Assembly: GCF_039634785.1 (NCBI RefSeq)
Contig: NZ_JBBIAB010000016.1
Coordinates: 54,819 to 118,818 of the forward strand
Reading direction: 5' to 3'
Origin: Tistrella mobilis
GTDB lineage: Bacteria > Pseudomonadota > Alphaproteobacteria > Tistrellales > Tistrellaceae
DNA: 64,000 nucleotides
Below, piece after piece: positions 1-7,776 of the stretch. The position numbers and the translations under genes were made by a program. Numbering within the stretch: the stretch's first letter is position 1; each line of letters starts with the position of its first letter. A model generated the notes under the pieces. It had not been told where the DNA came from and ran no database searches. It saw only the letters and a list, made by a program, of their open reading frames with translations.

Positions 1-1
1 C

Positions 2-310
2 GGCCCCGTCGCCTCGGTCATGACCTTCAAGGACGAGGACGAGGCGCTGGAGATCGCCAACGACACCTTCTACGGCCTGGGTGCCGGGGTGTGGAGCCGC
101 GACGGCACCCGCGCCTATCGCATGGGCCGCGAGATCGAGGCCGGCCGCGTCTGGACCAACTGCTACAACCTCTATCCCGCCCACGCCGCCTTCGGTGGTT
201 ACAAGCAGTCGGGTATCGGCCGCGAGAACCACAAGATGGCGCTGTCGCACTATCAGCAGACCAAGTGCCTGCTGGTCAGCTACAACCCGAACGCGCTCGG
301 CTTCTTCTGA
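2..310 (+). CDS. Aldehyde dehydrogenase, C-terminal end (truncated by window edge)
   Basis: The last 102 codons of an NAD(P)-dependent aldehyde dehydrogenase, open to the left edge of the window. The stretch ending [14 protein letters not shown] is the typical conserved C-terminal ALDH motif, and the tail [14 protein letters not shown] resembles acetaldehyde/aliphatic aldehyde dehydrogenases of the ExaC/AcoD type. The catalytic Cys and Glu lie outside the window, so substrate specificity cannot be judged. A small flavin-type protein follows 35 bp downstream on the same strand and may be co-transcribed. Confidence 0.9.
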   Translation, partial: GPVASVMTFKDEDEALEIANDTFYGLGAGVWSRDGTRAYRMGREIEAGRVWTNCYNLYPAHAAFGGYKQSGIGRENHKMALSHYQQTKCLLVSYNPNALGFF

Positions 311-345
311 GCCGGGCATCGGTCTGATCGGGGAGGGCGAAGACG

Positions 346-864
346 ATGGCACGCCTGGTCTATCACGAGGGCGAGCGCGAGGCGCATCGCCGGTTCGGGG
401 TCGAGGACGAGGCGGCGGAGATCTCGGACATGGTCACCGACCGGCTGAGCCTGGGGGTGCGCCGTTTCATCGAGGCCCGGTCCATCGTCTTCGTCACCAC
501 CGTCGACGGCACCGGCCGTCCGGTCACGGCCTTCAAGGCTCGACCGGACGACATGCCGGGGCAACCGCCGCTGATCCGCGCCGCCGATTCGAAACGCCTG
601 ATCATGGCCCTGCAACCATGGGATGATCTGGACGTTTTTGATAACTGTCTGCAGGATGATATCGGTATCGGCCTGCTCTTCGTCGATTTTGATCGGCGGG
701 CGCGCTATCGCGTCAATGGCCGGTGCCGCGCCGTCGATCCGGCGGCGATCGAGGCGGAGATGGGAACGCTCTGGCCCCAGGCCCGCGCGCTGGTAGAGGT
801 GACCGTCGACCAGGCCTATGCCAACTGCCCGGCGCGCATCGTGCGGCTGATCGCCGCCGACTGA
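346..864 (+). CDS. PNPOx-like split-barrel flavin-binding protein
   Basis: A 172-residue protein preceded by GGGAGGG at a good distance from the ATG. The segment ARSIVFVTTVDGTGRPVTAF followed by IGLLFVDF and RYRVNGR is the pattern of pyridoxamine-5-phosphate-oxidase-like FMN-binding split-barrel proteins (first strand and turn, then dimer-interface strand, then the R-x-R-x-NG strand). Such proteins usually bind FMN, F420 or heme and reduce or sense small molecules; the actual substrate is unknown. It sits between an aldehyde dehydrogenase and a heme-oxygenase-like protein, suggesting a small oxidoreductive cluster. Confidence 0.72.
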   Translation: MARLVYHEGEREAHRRFGVEDEAAEISDMVTDRLSLGVRRFIEARSIVFVTTVDGTGRPVTAFKARPDDMPGQPPLIRAADSKRLIMALQPWDDLDVFDNCLQDDIGIGLLFVDFDRRARYRVNGRCRAVDPAAIEAEMGTLWPQARALVEVTVDQAYANCPARIVRLIAAD

Positions 865-974
865 ACGCCGCCAGCCATACCCGCTGACACGGTCTCTCAC
901 GCTGACCCCCACCGGTCTTCGTGACGACCTCGCATGCCTTGGAACACAACCTAAGATAAAAGAGGGAGGACGAC

Positions 975-1835
975 ATGGTGTCCCTGAAGTCAGCCGATCT
1001 GAATGCCCCCCGTCGCCAGGCGATCGATGCCATGAAGGCGAGCCTTTCGCCCGAGCAATGGGCGCGGAACGCCGCCTTCGTGGCCGAGCTGCGCCGCGAG
1101 ATTTCGGCGCATCCGGTGTCGCGCCACCCGGCGATCGACATCCTGAACCGCGGTGTGCTCGATCACGACGCGATGCGCCTGATCCATCTGGAATATCGCC
1201 ACGCCATCGTGCAGATCTTCACCGATGCGCTGCTCGCCGCCCAGATGCAGAGCCGCCAGCTGGAGCCGCGCCTGGCCCCCGCTTCGAAGATGGCCGGCCG
1301 CTTCCTGCTGACCCTGAACGTGCTCGACGAATTCGGCTTCCGCCCGGGCAAGGACACCGAGGGCTATTACCGCGGCAACCCGGCCTGCGCCCATTATCCG
1401 CTGTTCGAGGCGGTGCTGGACGATTACGGCGTCAGCGCCGACGACCGCGCGACCTTCAAGCCCACCGCGATCGCGACCGAGGTGCGGTCCTTCCTGGAAG
1501 ATGCATACGGCAGCTATGTCGATGTCTCGGCCCTGCTGGCGGTGGCCGAGGAAGAGGTGATCCTGTTCAGCCCGCCGCTGCGCCGGGCCACCGGTGCCCT
1601 GGGTCTGGGGGTCGATGACGGCTACTACTACGTCCATGGTGTCAGTGACGACGACACCGCCGAGGCGGCCGATGACGATCACGAGGACGATCTGTGGTTC
1701 ATCCTGACCCAGGCGATCACCGAGGATCAGTTCGATCACGTCCGCCGCATCAGCCTGGAATATTGCGACCTCTGGGTGCGGTTCTGGGACGAACAGCTGG
1801 CGCTCGCCGGCGCGGCCGAAACCTCGGCCGCCTGA
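975..1835 (+). CDS. Heme-oxygenase-like (TenA/HDO-fold) iron-containing redox protein
   Basis: A 286-residue helical protein with a strong Shine-Dalgarno (GAGGGAGGAC). Potential metal ligands fall in the order expected for heme-oxygenase-like diiron proteins: E73 and H76 in LEYRHAIVQIF, H140 in CAHYPLF, E192-E194 in AEEEVILF, H255 in FDHVRRI and E262 in SLEYCDLW. This supports assignment to the iron-containing redox enzyme family (Haem_oxygenas_2/TenA fold). An acidic insert lies at about residues 224-239. The reaction is unknown; related enzymes carry out oxidative N- or C-fragmentations. A strong terminator follows directly. Confidence 0.6.
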   Translation: MVSLKSADLNAPRRQAIDAMKASLSPEQWARNAAFVAELRREISAHPVSRHPAIDILNRGVLDHDAMRLIHLEYRHAIVQIFTDALLAAQMQSRQLEPRLAPASKMAGRFLLTLNVLDEFGFRPGKDTEGYYRGNPACAHYPLFEAVLDDYGVSADDRATFKPTAIATEVRSFLEDAYGSYVDVSALLAVAEEEVILFSPPLRRATGALGLGVDDGYYYVHGVSDDDTAEAADDDHEDDLWFILTQAITEDQFDHVRRISLEYCDLWVRFWDEQLALAGAAETSAA

Positions 1836-1850
1836 TCCGGTGATGCAGCC

Positions 1851-1893
1851 GGGCCTCCGCCACACCGGGGTGATGGTGGCGGAGGCCCTTTTT
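1851..1893 (+). terminator. Rho-independent terminator
   Basis: A perfect 13-bp stem (GGGCCTCCGCCAC with GTGGCGGAGGCCC) and a 12-nt loop are followed at once by TTTTT. It closes the upstream plus-strand unit after the heme-oxygenase-like gene. Confidence 0.9.
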
Positions 1894-1931
1894 CGATTCG
1901 CGACATAAAGAATGCCAGGGAGGCCGATCGC

Positions 1932-2408
1932 ATGGTGACCATCCCGGCCGCCGAGGCGGCGGTGCTGGAGGCACTGCCCTTCTTCATGCTGGGAACCGTC
2001 GATGCCACGGGTGCGGCGGACTGTTCCCATCGCGGCCGCATGCCCAGGGGAGAGGCGGGGCTTCGGGGAGAGGAGGGGACGCATGATCCCCTGGTCAAGG
2101 TGACCGGCCCCCGGCGGCTGGTGTTCCCCGACTACAAGGGGAATGCCATGTTCAATTCGCTGGGCAATCTGATCCAGCGTCCGGCGGTCAGCCTGCTGTT
2201 CCTCGATTTCGCCCGCGGTCTCAGGCTCAGGGTCGACGGCGATGCCGTGATCCATGACGACCCGGCCCGCTGGCCCGATGCCTGGCACGGCTGGTGGCCC
2301 GCGGCCCTGCGCTGTATCGAGGTGGCGGTCACCGGCTACGATGCCGGCTCAGCCGGCACCGTGCCGCGGCTGCGGCTTGACGAGGCGGCGGTCACGCCGC
2401 TTCGGTGA
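1932..2408 (+). CDS. PNPOx-like split-barrel protein
   Basis: 158 residues. An N-terminal strand FFMLGTVDATGAADCSHRG, the PRRLVFPDYKGNAMFNSLGNL block and then VSLLFLDFARGLRLRVDG are characteristic of FMN-binding split-barrel pyridoxamine-phosphate-oxidase-like proteins; the Y-x-GN-x-x-x-x-SLGN motif is typical of the subgroup often annotated as flavin-nucleotide-binding. It has its own leader after the terminator at 1851-1893, so it is probably separately transcribed. Its 3-prime end overlaps the convergent AhpD-like gene by 17 bp. Confidence 0.72.
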   Translation: MVTIPAAEAAVLEALPFFMLGTVDATGAADCSHRGRMPRGEAGLRGEEGTHDPLVKVTGPRRLVFPDYKGNAMFNSLGNLIQRPAVSLLFLDFARGLRLRVDGDAVIHDDPARWPDAWHGWWPAALRCIEVAVTGYDAGSAGTVPRLRLDEAAVTPLR

Positions 2409-2880
2409 CATGCCAGGCGCCGCGCCCCAGACGGTTCCAGGCGTTGATCAGCGCGATCTTCACGGTGATGGCCGCCTGTTCCTCGGGCGACCAGTGGCGG
2501 GCCAGTTCGGCGCGCGGGGCATCGAGTGCCGCCTCGTCACAGGGCAGGGTGAGGGCTTCGGCCCAGGCGAGGGCGGCGGCGAGGCGGCGATCTTCAAGTG
2601 CCGCCACGGCGGCCGGATCGCCCATCTGCGCGATCAGCGCTTCATCCACGCCGGTCTCGCGCGCTTCGGCCAGATGAAGCAGCTTGCAATAGCTGCAGCC
2701 GTTCAGCCGCGAGACGTGAAGGTCGATCAGATGGCCGAGGGCCGCAGGCAGGGCAGGGCCGGTCAACGCTTCGCTCGCAGCCATCAGTTTGCGCGATGTT
2801 GCAGCCGTAGACTTTGAGCCGTGGATGTCGATCAGGGATGTGGCGGCGGGCAGGTTGGCGAGATTGGTCATGACGGGCAC
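2392..2880 (-). CDS. AhpD-like carboxymuconolactone decarboxylase-family protein
   Basis: A 162-residue, all-helical protein with the AhpD active-site signature C62-S-Y-C65-x3-H69 inside NGCSYCKLLH. This is the redox-active dithiol plus proton-relay His of peroxidase-type AhpD/CMD proteins, so a thiol peroxidase or peroxiredoxin-reductase role is more likely than decarboxylation. The length and the HVSRLNGCSYC context match the small alkylhydroperoxidase AhpD-family core. It is convergent with the preceding split-barrel gene. A palindrome about 30 bp upstream (2911-2926) may be its operator. A second CxxC AhpD-like gene lies at 9.5 kb. Confidence 0.85.
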   Translation of the reverse strand: MPVMTNLANLPAATSLIDIHGSKSTAATSRKLMAASEALTGPALPAALGHLIDLHVSRLNGCSYCKLLHLAEARETGVDEALIAQMGDPAAVAALEDRRLAAALAWAEALTLPCDEAALDAPRAELARHWSPEEQAAITVKIALINAWNRLGRGAWHVTEAA

Positions 2881-2910
2881 TCCGTTTCGTCATCAGGCCA
2901 TGGGGCCATT

Positions 2911-2926
2911 CAGGTCTTGATACCTG
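2911..2926. promoter_or_regulatory. Candidate operator palindrome
   Basis: CAGGT-N6-ACCTG, centred about 38 bp upstream of the minus-strand AhpD-like start codon. It is a perfect 5+5 inverted repeat in a position compatible with a repressor site. No dedicated regulator gene is adjacent, so the assignment is tentative. Confidence 0.3.
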
Positions 2927-2985
2927 TCAGACGACGGCAGGGCCCCGGACGTGACATCCCTGGACGCGAAAAAACGGTACCCGGC

Positions 2986-3041
2986 AAAAAATACCCGGCA
3001 GATCCGACCCGGCGGCAGAAAATGCCGGGGGATCTGCCGGG
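2986..3041 (-). terminator. Rho-independent terminator of the fliD-fliS unit (double hairpin)
   Basis: On the minus strand, CCCGGCAGATCC pairs with GGATCTGCCGGG, enclosing an inner CGGCA/TGCCG hairpin, and is followed by TATTTTTT. It lies 28 bp past the fliS stop. The stem sequence resembles the palindromes found upstream of the sigma54 promoters, but the U-run makes terminator the primary reading. Confidence 0.85.
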
Positions 3042-3068
3042 TTGTGTCGTTCCGGAAAGGCCGGCCGG

Positions 3069-3545
3069 TCAGGCGGTGGCGCTGACCCGCGAATAGGCAC
3101 CGCCGGTGGCGTTCTGGCCATAGCCCTGCTGGCCCGAGGCCCGCCCGCTGGCACCGGCCTCGGCGACGATCTGGGCGTCCAGCGCATGCCAGGCTTCCGA
3201 CAGGGGCCGGAGCAGGCCGATCACCTCATCGGCGGCATTGGCGTCGTTGCGCAGGTCGATCTGGATCATCCGGTTGAGCATGAAGCGGTAGAGCCGCGAC
3301 AGATTGGCGGCGATTTCCCCGCCCTTTTCCAGGTCCAGCGTCGCCTGCAGATGGACGATGATCTCACCGGCATGGTTGTTGGCGTCGTGACGAGCCTTGA
3401 CGTCACCGCGCGCGATGGCGGCCTTCGCTTCCTGCAGCCAGGTGATGGCACGGTCGTAGAGCATCGCCACGCGCTGCGCGGCGCTGGCCGTCATCACCGA
3501 CTGGATGCGATAGGTCTGGGCGGAGGCGCCGTAGGGGTTGCTCAT
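3069..3545 (-). CDS. fliS: Flagellar export chaperone FliS
   Basis: 158 residues; the first ~120 form the FliS four-helix core, starting NPYGASAQTYRIQSVMTASAAQRVAMLYDRAI and continuing with LNRMIQIDLRNDANAADEVIGLLRPLSEAWHAL, all typical of FliS. It binds the flagellin C-terminus in the cytoplasm, preventing premature polymerisation and delivering it to the export gate. A Gly/Ala/Ser-rich tail (after ~130) is extra. The Shine-Dalgarno is GAGGAA. It lies 31 bp behind fliD in one minus-strand unit that ends at the terminator 2986-3041. Confidence 0.93.
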   Translation of the reverse strand: MSNPYGASAQTYRIQSVMTASAAQRVAMLYDRAITWLQEAKAAIARGDVKARHDANNHAGEIIVHLQATLDLEKGGEIAANLSRLYRFMLNRMIQIDLRNDANAADEVIGLLRPLSEAWHALDAQIVAEAGASGRASGQQGYGQNATGGAYSRVSATA

Positions 3546-3576
3546 CGGCCTATTCCTCGTGTGGCAGGGCCGCGGA

Positions 3577-5700
3577 TCAGTTGTTGGAGTTCGGGTTCAT
3601 GGCATCGACCTGGGCCTTCAGGCTTTCCAGGATCGAATTCATCTGCGAGAGCGACTCTTCCATCCGCAGGAACTTCGCCGTGATCCGGGTCTTGTACAGG
3701 TCGAGGCGGGTTTCCATCCGGGAGATCTGATCCTCCCAGGCGCTGGTCCGGGTCTCGAATGTATCGAGCTGTGCAGCAATCGTGCCAGTTTCGCTGGCGA
3801 GCGCCTTGTCGGCAACGTCGTAAAGCTGGGAGGCCACACCCTGGGTGACGCTGAAGGTGCTGTTGGTGGTGCCGTCCGCGCCCGGGCGGAAAAACAGCTT
3901 CAGCCCCTTGGCGCTGCCTTCGGTGGCGGTCAGCGTGGTGCCGCTGACCTGCATGTCGACGCCGTCGAGCTTGGCCGAGGTGATCACCCCGCCGGCGACG
4001 GTGACTTCCAGATTGTAGCCGCCATTCTTGTAGCCGGTGGTCGAGGCGAAGCTCACCAGCGACAGATCGGCGTTGTCGGTGGTGAAACGGAAGCTGAGCA
4101 GGTTGCGGACATCGTCGAAATTGTTGAGCAGCGCCTCGTTCAGCTTCGACTCGTCGATCTGCAGCGTTTCCTTGTCGAGGGGATCGGTCAGCGTCGCGGT
4201 CGAGGTCAGCGTGATGCCGATCGCCGACAGGGCGGCGAAATCGATGCCCAGGCCTTCGACATCGCCGTTGATGGCGTCGCGCAGCGAGCTGTTCATGTCC
4301 TTGAGCGCGCTGTTGCCGAACAGCGGCCCGGCATCTTCGGATTTGGTGCCGTCGGCTGCGGTCAGGTTCTGCTCGTTATAGAACCGGCGCATCTCGTTAT
4401 AGGCGTCGACGAAGGCGTAGACCTGATCCTTCACGCCGTTCAGGTCGCGTTCGACCTGAAGGTTGATCTTGGTGCCTTCCTCGGCCTGATAAAGATTGAT
4501 GGTCATGCCGGTGAAGAGGTCGGAGACCGTGTTGCTGCTCCGCTCCACCACCAGATCATTGTCGACACCCAGCGAGGCCATCAGCCCGTCGCTGTCGATG
4601 ACGCTGAGCTGGCCGCCATTGGTGTCCTTCAGCACCAGCCGCGCACCGCCGCCATCATCCATGATCGAGGCCTCGACACCAATCGCCGCCGCATTGGCGT
4701 TGATGGTGTTGGCGAGGTCGGAGAGGCTGTCGGTGGTGGTGTCGAAATTGATCGCGACCGAGCCCAGGCCGGTCGACAGCGTGAAGCTGCCGGTCGACGG
4801 CGCGGTCGATACCAGCGATTTGATCGAGGCCGTGTCGTTCGCGAAGCGATGGCTTTCGTAGCGGGACGGGTCCTTGAGGCCGTCGACCGCCATTCGCGCC
4901 GTCTGCGCTTCCTGCAGCACGTTCGAGAAGGTGGCGCCGCCATCGGCCGAGATGCCGAGCGTGGAGAGCACGCCGCCGGTCTCGTTGCCGATCTGGATCG
5001 GCTCGCCCGTCGCATCATTGGTCAGCACCAGATAATTCTGGGTGCCGCCGACCGAGATGATGCTGGCGGTCACACCGGTCTTGGTGGTGCCGGTGTTGGC
5101 GTTGTTGATCTTGTCGCGCAGCGACTGCAGCGTATCCGTGCCGGAGACGTTGATCGTGGTCGCCGCGCCATCGCCATTGACGATGTCGAAACTGCCCGAG
5201 ACCGAATTGGCCGCACCCCCGAAGGCGGTGCCCAGATCCGCGGTCTGCGATGCGGCGGCGCCGGTCGCCACCTTGGCCTGGGTCGCGACCCGCAGAACCT
5301 CGATCGAGCGCACGCCGACCTCGGCCTGATTGGTGGCCGAGATGCTGACCAGATTGGCGGCACTGGAGGCGGTGCCGCCGTCGAGCCGCGAGGTCTGCAG
5401 GAAGATGTTCTTGGTTTCGAACGCGCTGCCGCTCTTGTCGAAGGTCACCTTGCCGCGCAGACCATCAACCGCGGTGCGGAAGTTCTGCATCAGCGTCTGG
5501 TATTCCTTCAGCGCAGCGATCTGCTTGTCGACCGTCTCGACCTTGGTTTCAAGCCGGTCGATGGGCACACGCTTTGCCTTGACCAGCGCCTCGACCGCTG
5601 CGTCGGTATCGATACCGCTGTTCGACAGGCCGGTCACGGTGAGGCGGCCGTTCGCATCCGTCGACAGCTTGTAGCTGGAACTTACCGAACTGGTCGACAT
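3577..5700 (-). CDS. fliD: Flagellar filament cap protein FliD (HAP2)
   Basis: 707 residues, longer than the ~470 of enteric FliD because of an expanded middle. The N-terminal TVTGLSNSGIDTDAAVEALVKAKRVPIDRLETKVETVDKQIAALKEYQTLMQ is the FliD_N coiled-coil start. The C-terminal portion, KTRITAKFLRMEESLSQMNSILESLKAQVDAM, is the FliD_C coiled coil. It caps the filament and guides flagellin insertion. Several internal DTLQSLRDKINNA-type repeats correspond to D2/D3 modules. It precedes fliS by 31 bp, the usual cap-chaperone pairing. Confidence 0.95.
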   Translation of the reverse strand: MSTSSVSSSYKLSTDANGRLTVTGLSNSGIDTDAAVEALVKAKRVPIDRLETKVETVDKQIAALKEYQTLMQNFRTAVDGLRGKVTFDKSGSAFETKNIFLQTSRLDGGTASSAANLVSISATNQAEVGVRSIEVLRVATQAKVATGAAASQTADLGTAFGGAANSVSGSFDIVNGDGAATTINVSGTDTLQSLRDKINNANTGTTKTGVTASIISVGGTQNYLVLTNDATGEPIQIGNETGGVLSTLGISADGGATFSNVLQEAQTARMAVDGLKDPSRYESHRFANDTASIKSLVSTAPSTGSFTLSTGLGSVAINFDTTTDSLSDLANTINANAAAIGVEASIMDDGGGARLVLKDTNGGQLSVIDSDGLMASLGVDNDLVVERSSNTVSDLFTGMTINLYQAEEGTKINLQVERDLNGVKDQVYAFVDAYNEMRRFYNEQNLTAADGTKSEDAGPLFGNSALKDMNSSLRDAINGDVEGLGIDFAALSAIGITLTSTATLTDPLDKETLQIDESKLNEALLNNFDDVRNLLSFRFTTDNADLSLVSFASTTGYKNGGYNLEVTVAGGVITSAKLDGVDMQVSGTTLTATEGSAKGLKLFFRPGADGTTNSTFSVTQGVASQLYDVADKALASETGTIAAQLDTFETRTSAWEDQISRMETRLDLYKTRITAKFLRMEESLSQMNSILESLKAQVDAMNPNSNN

Positions 5701-5782
5701 GGGGCCTTGCCTCTTCGCAGAACTGGATCAGGCGGCCGGCTGTAACCGGCAGATGCGTGTCGAACGGGCCGACCCGGACAGT

Positions 5783-6205
5783 TTACAACGTCCGGTCGAC
5801 GACGGCACCGACCATCTCACGCAGCGCCGCGATCATGCGCAGCGTCTTCTCGGGCGGCAGCTGCTCCACCACCTCACCGGTGCTCCGGTCGACGATACGG
5901 CCGACCACGTCGCCGGTATTGGTATCGATGTCGAGCGCCAGCTTGACCTGGCTGGCCATGCCGCCCAGATCGATGCCCTGTTCGCGCAGGGCCTTGGCCA
6001 GAGCCTCGGCTGCCTTGTTGCCGCTGCTCTGCTCTTCCGTCTGGGTCACGTCGACCCGCCGGAAGGGTTCTATCGTGGCAGCGCGCGCATAACTCGCCGC
6101 TGCCGATGTGTCGCCGCCACCACCGCTCCCGGACCGGGCATTGGTTGCCGGTCGGTCGGTCACGGTCTGAACGTATGAGCTTCCGCGTACCGATGCGATG
6201 TCCAT
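5783..6205 (-). CDS. flaG: FlaG-family flagellar protein
   Basis: 140 residues from the ATG at 6205, which has the perfect Shine-Dalgarno GGAGGGG; a longer in-frame extension upstream lacks one. The C-terminal half, VKLALDIDTNTGDVVGRIVDRSTGEVVEQLPPEKTLRMIAAL, is the FlaG domain. FlaG proteins are encoded beside fliD and influence filament length. The N-terminal ~60 residues are low-complexity. The gap to fliD (82 bp) suggests a flaG-fliD-fliS unit. Confidence 0.88.
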   Translation of the reverse strand: MDIASVRGSSYVQTVTDRPATNARSGSGGGGDTSAAASYARAATIEPFRRVDVTQTEEQSSGNKAAEALAKALREQGIDLGGMASQVKLALDIDTNTGDVVGRIVDRSTGEVVEQLPPEKTLRMIAALREMVGAVVDRTL

Positions 6206-6398
6206 TGTCCCCTCCATGGCTGCCGCGTTCCCTTGCCCTGACGCGGCTGCTGAGGATGCCTTGACGGCTTGCTGTACATGTCGGGTCGAGACGTGCGGTA
6301 CACGATGGATGTCACGCAAAAGCGGACGGCAGCGCCAAGCCGGCCCCGCCGCCCGTCAGGTGCGATCTCTCGGATCGTGCCACCGTAATGGAAAGGCG

Positions 6399-6435
6399 CC
6401 GGAGCCGCCGGGCCATCAGGCGCCGGCGGCTCCGG
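6399..6435 (-). terminator. Hairpin downstream of flagellin gene 1
   Basis: CCGGAGCCGCCGG pairs perfectly with CCGGCGGCTCCGG (13 bp) just after the flagellin stop, followed on the minus strand by GCGCCTTTCC. The U-run is weak, so this could be a terminator or a 3-prime stabilising hairpin. Confidence 0.6.
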
Positions 6436-6443
6436 AAGGGCCG

Positions 6444-7607
6444 TCAGGACAGCAGCTTGAGCAGGTTCTGAGGCATCTGGTTGGCCTGGGCGAGCATCGA
6501 CACGCCGGCCTGCATCAGGATCTGCTTGGAGGTGAACGAGGTCATCTCCGAGGCGATGTCGAGGTCGAGCAGCTCGGACCGGGCGGCCTCGCTGTTCTCG
6601 ATGCTCGAGGCCAGGTTCGCCGCCGCGAACTCAAGCCGGTTCTGGTTCGCACCGATACCGGCGCGGCGGTCGTTGACTTCGTCAATGGCCGCCGCGACGT
6701 TGTCGATCGCGGTTTCGGCATTCGCCCGGGTGTCGAGCGTGTCGGCGGCGAGGCCGGCCGACAGAGACGCCACCGCGGCGCTGTCGAGCGTGAAGGCCAG
6801 ATCGTCTTCGGCCGCCGTCGTCCCCGTACCGATCTTGTAGGTGAAGGTGGTCGAGGCGCTGTTGGCGACGGTCGCGTCGAAGGTGTTGTTCGCCGTGATT
6901 GCGGTCGCCGGGTCGAAGTCCGAGGTCAGCGTCAGGGTCAGGCCGAATTCGTCGAACCGGACATCCTGGGTCGCACCGGCCGCCGGGGCCGCGGTCACCT
7001 GCTCAGAGGTCTGGGCAACACCGGTGGTGGTGTTGGTGACCGTGAAGCGGTTGGTGGTCGTGTCGTATTCGATGCTGAACGTATCGCCGTTCGACACGCC
7101 GGCCGCGTTGTTGTCGAAGGTGATCGCGCCGAAACCGTCGGCCGATTCGATATCGGTGCCGATGGTGCCCGCGGTCACGGTCTGCGAACCGTTGATCAGC
7201 TTCTGGCCGTTGAACTCGGTGTCACCGGCGATACGGTCGATTTCCGACCGCAGCGAGGTGAACTCGTCGTTCAGGTAGACACGCTCGGCGTCGGAGACCT
7301 GGTCCGATGCGGCCTGGGTGGCGAGCGTCTTCATCCGGGTCAGAACGTCGCTGATGCTGGACAGCGCGCCATCGGCGATCTGCAGCATGGAGCCCGCCTG
7401 ACCGGCGTTGACACTGGCCTGACGCAGCGCCGCGGTCTCGGATTCGAGACGCTTGCCGATGGCGAGCGAGGCGGCGTCGTCACGGCCCGACAGAACGCGG
7501 GTACCGGCCGACAGCTTGGCGAGCGACCGGGTCGCGTCGTTATCGCTGTCCTTCAGGTAGCGGTACGCAACGTTGGCCGAATAGTTGGAGGCAATGGTCA
7601 TGGCCAT
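6444..7607 (-). CDS. Flagellin (copy 1)
   Basis: 387 residues from the ATG at 7607 (Shine-Dalgarno AGGAGACC). The N-terminal D0/D1 helix contains NYSANVAYRYLKDSDND then SLAKLSAGTRVLSGRDDAAS, and the C-terminus ends QILMQAGVSMLAQANQMPQNLLKLL, the FliS/export-recognised tail. The protein polymerises into the filament. It is a same-length paralogue of the gene at 8022-9185. It has its own sigma54 promoter, palindrome array and CsrA-type leader hairpin. A FliB-type lysine methylase encoded at 19.8-21.0 kb is its likely modifier. Confidence 0.97.
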   Translation of the reverse strand: MAMTIASNYSANVAYRYLKDSDNDATRSLAKLSAGTRVLSGRDDAASLAIGKRLESETAALRQASVNAGQAGSMLQIADGALSSISDVLTRMKTLATQAASDQVSDAERVYLNDEFTSLRSEIDRIAGDTEFNGQKLINGSQTVTAGTIGTDIESADGFGAITFDNNAAGVSNGDTFSIEYDTTTNRFTVTNTTTGVAQTSEQVTAAPAAGATQDVRFDEFGLTLTLTSDFDPATAITANNTFDATVANSASTTFTYKIGTGTTAAEDDLAFTLDSAAVASLSAGLAADTLDTRANAETAIDNVAAAIDEVNDRRAGIGANQNRLEFAAANLASSIENSEAARSELLDLDIASEMTSFTSKQILMQAGVSMLAQANQMPQNLLKLLS

Positions 7608-7655
7608 GGTACGGTCTCCTACTTGGAACCGATGGCGCGGGCATCCACCCGCTGA

Positions 7656-7674
7656 TGCCGACATCCTGTCGGCA
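7656..7674 (-). promoter_or_regulatory. Candidate CsrA-binding hairpin in flagellin 1 leader
   Basis: On the transcript, GCCGACA-GGA-TGTCGGC forms a 7-8 bp stem with GGA in the loop. The core ACAGGATGT is close to the known CsrA consensus ACARGGATGT. It lies about 50 nt upstream of the ATG; a second GGA is inside the Shine-Dalgarno AGGAG. A two-site arrangement like this is how CsrA blocks flagellin translation in other bacteria. Confidence 0.62.
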
Positions 7675-7707
7675 GCACGTCCTTCCTGGTCGTGCCTGTG
7701 GGTAAGT

Positions 7708-7724
7708 ATGCAATGACAATGCCA
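7708..7724 (-). promoter_or_regulatory. Sigma54 promoter of flagellin gene 1
   Basis: Minus-strand TGGCATTGTCATTGCAT: GG and GC are separated by exactly 10 nt, with TTGCA at -12. The predicted start lies about 90 nt upstream of the ATG at 7607. It needs an enhancer-binding activator, consistent with the palindromes at 7777-7858. Confidence 0.8.
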
Positions 7725-7776
7725 GAGACGCAAGCCCCTGAAATACCGTGAGGCAGCCTGTCGCAGGCAGAGAAAA

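Noticed and set aside
2881..3068. Sigma54 promoter for the AhpD-like gene, suggested by the nearby ftr-like palindromes
   Set aside because: No GG-N10-GC box was found between the palindromes and the start codon, and the palindromes form a U-tailed terminator for fliS.
3538..5745. 735-codon open frame on the plus strand
   Set aside because: Antisense to fliD, with Arg/Gly/Asp-rich low-information sequence and no domain.
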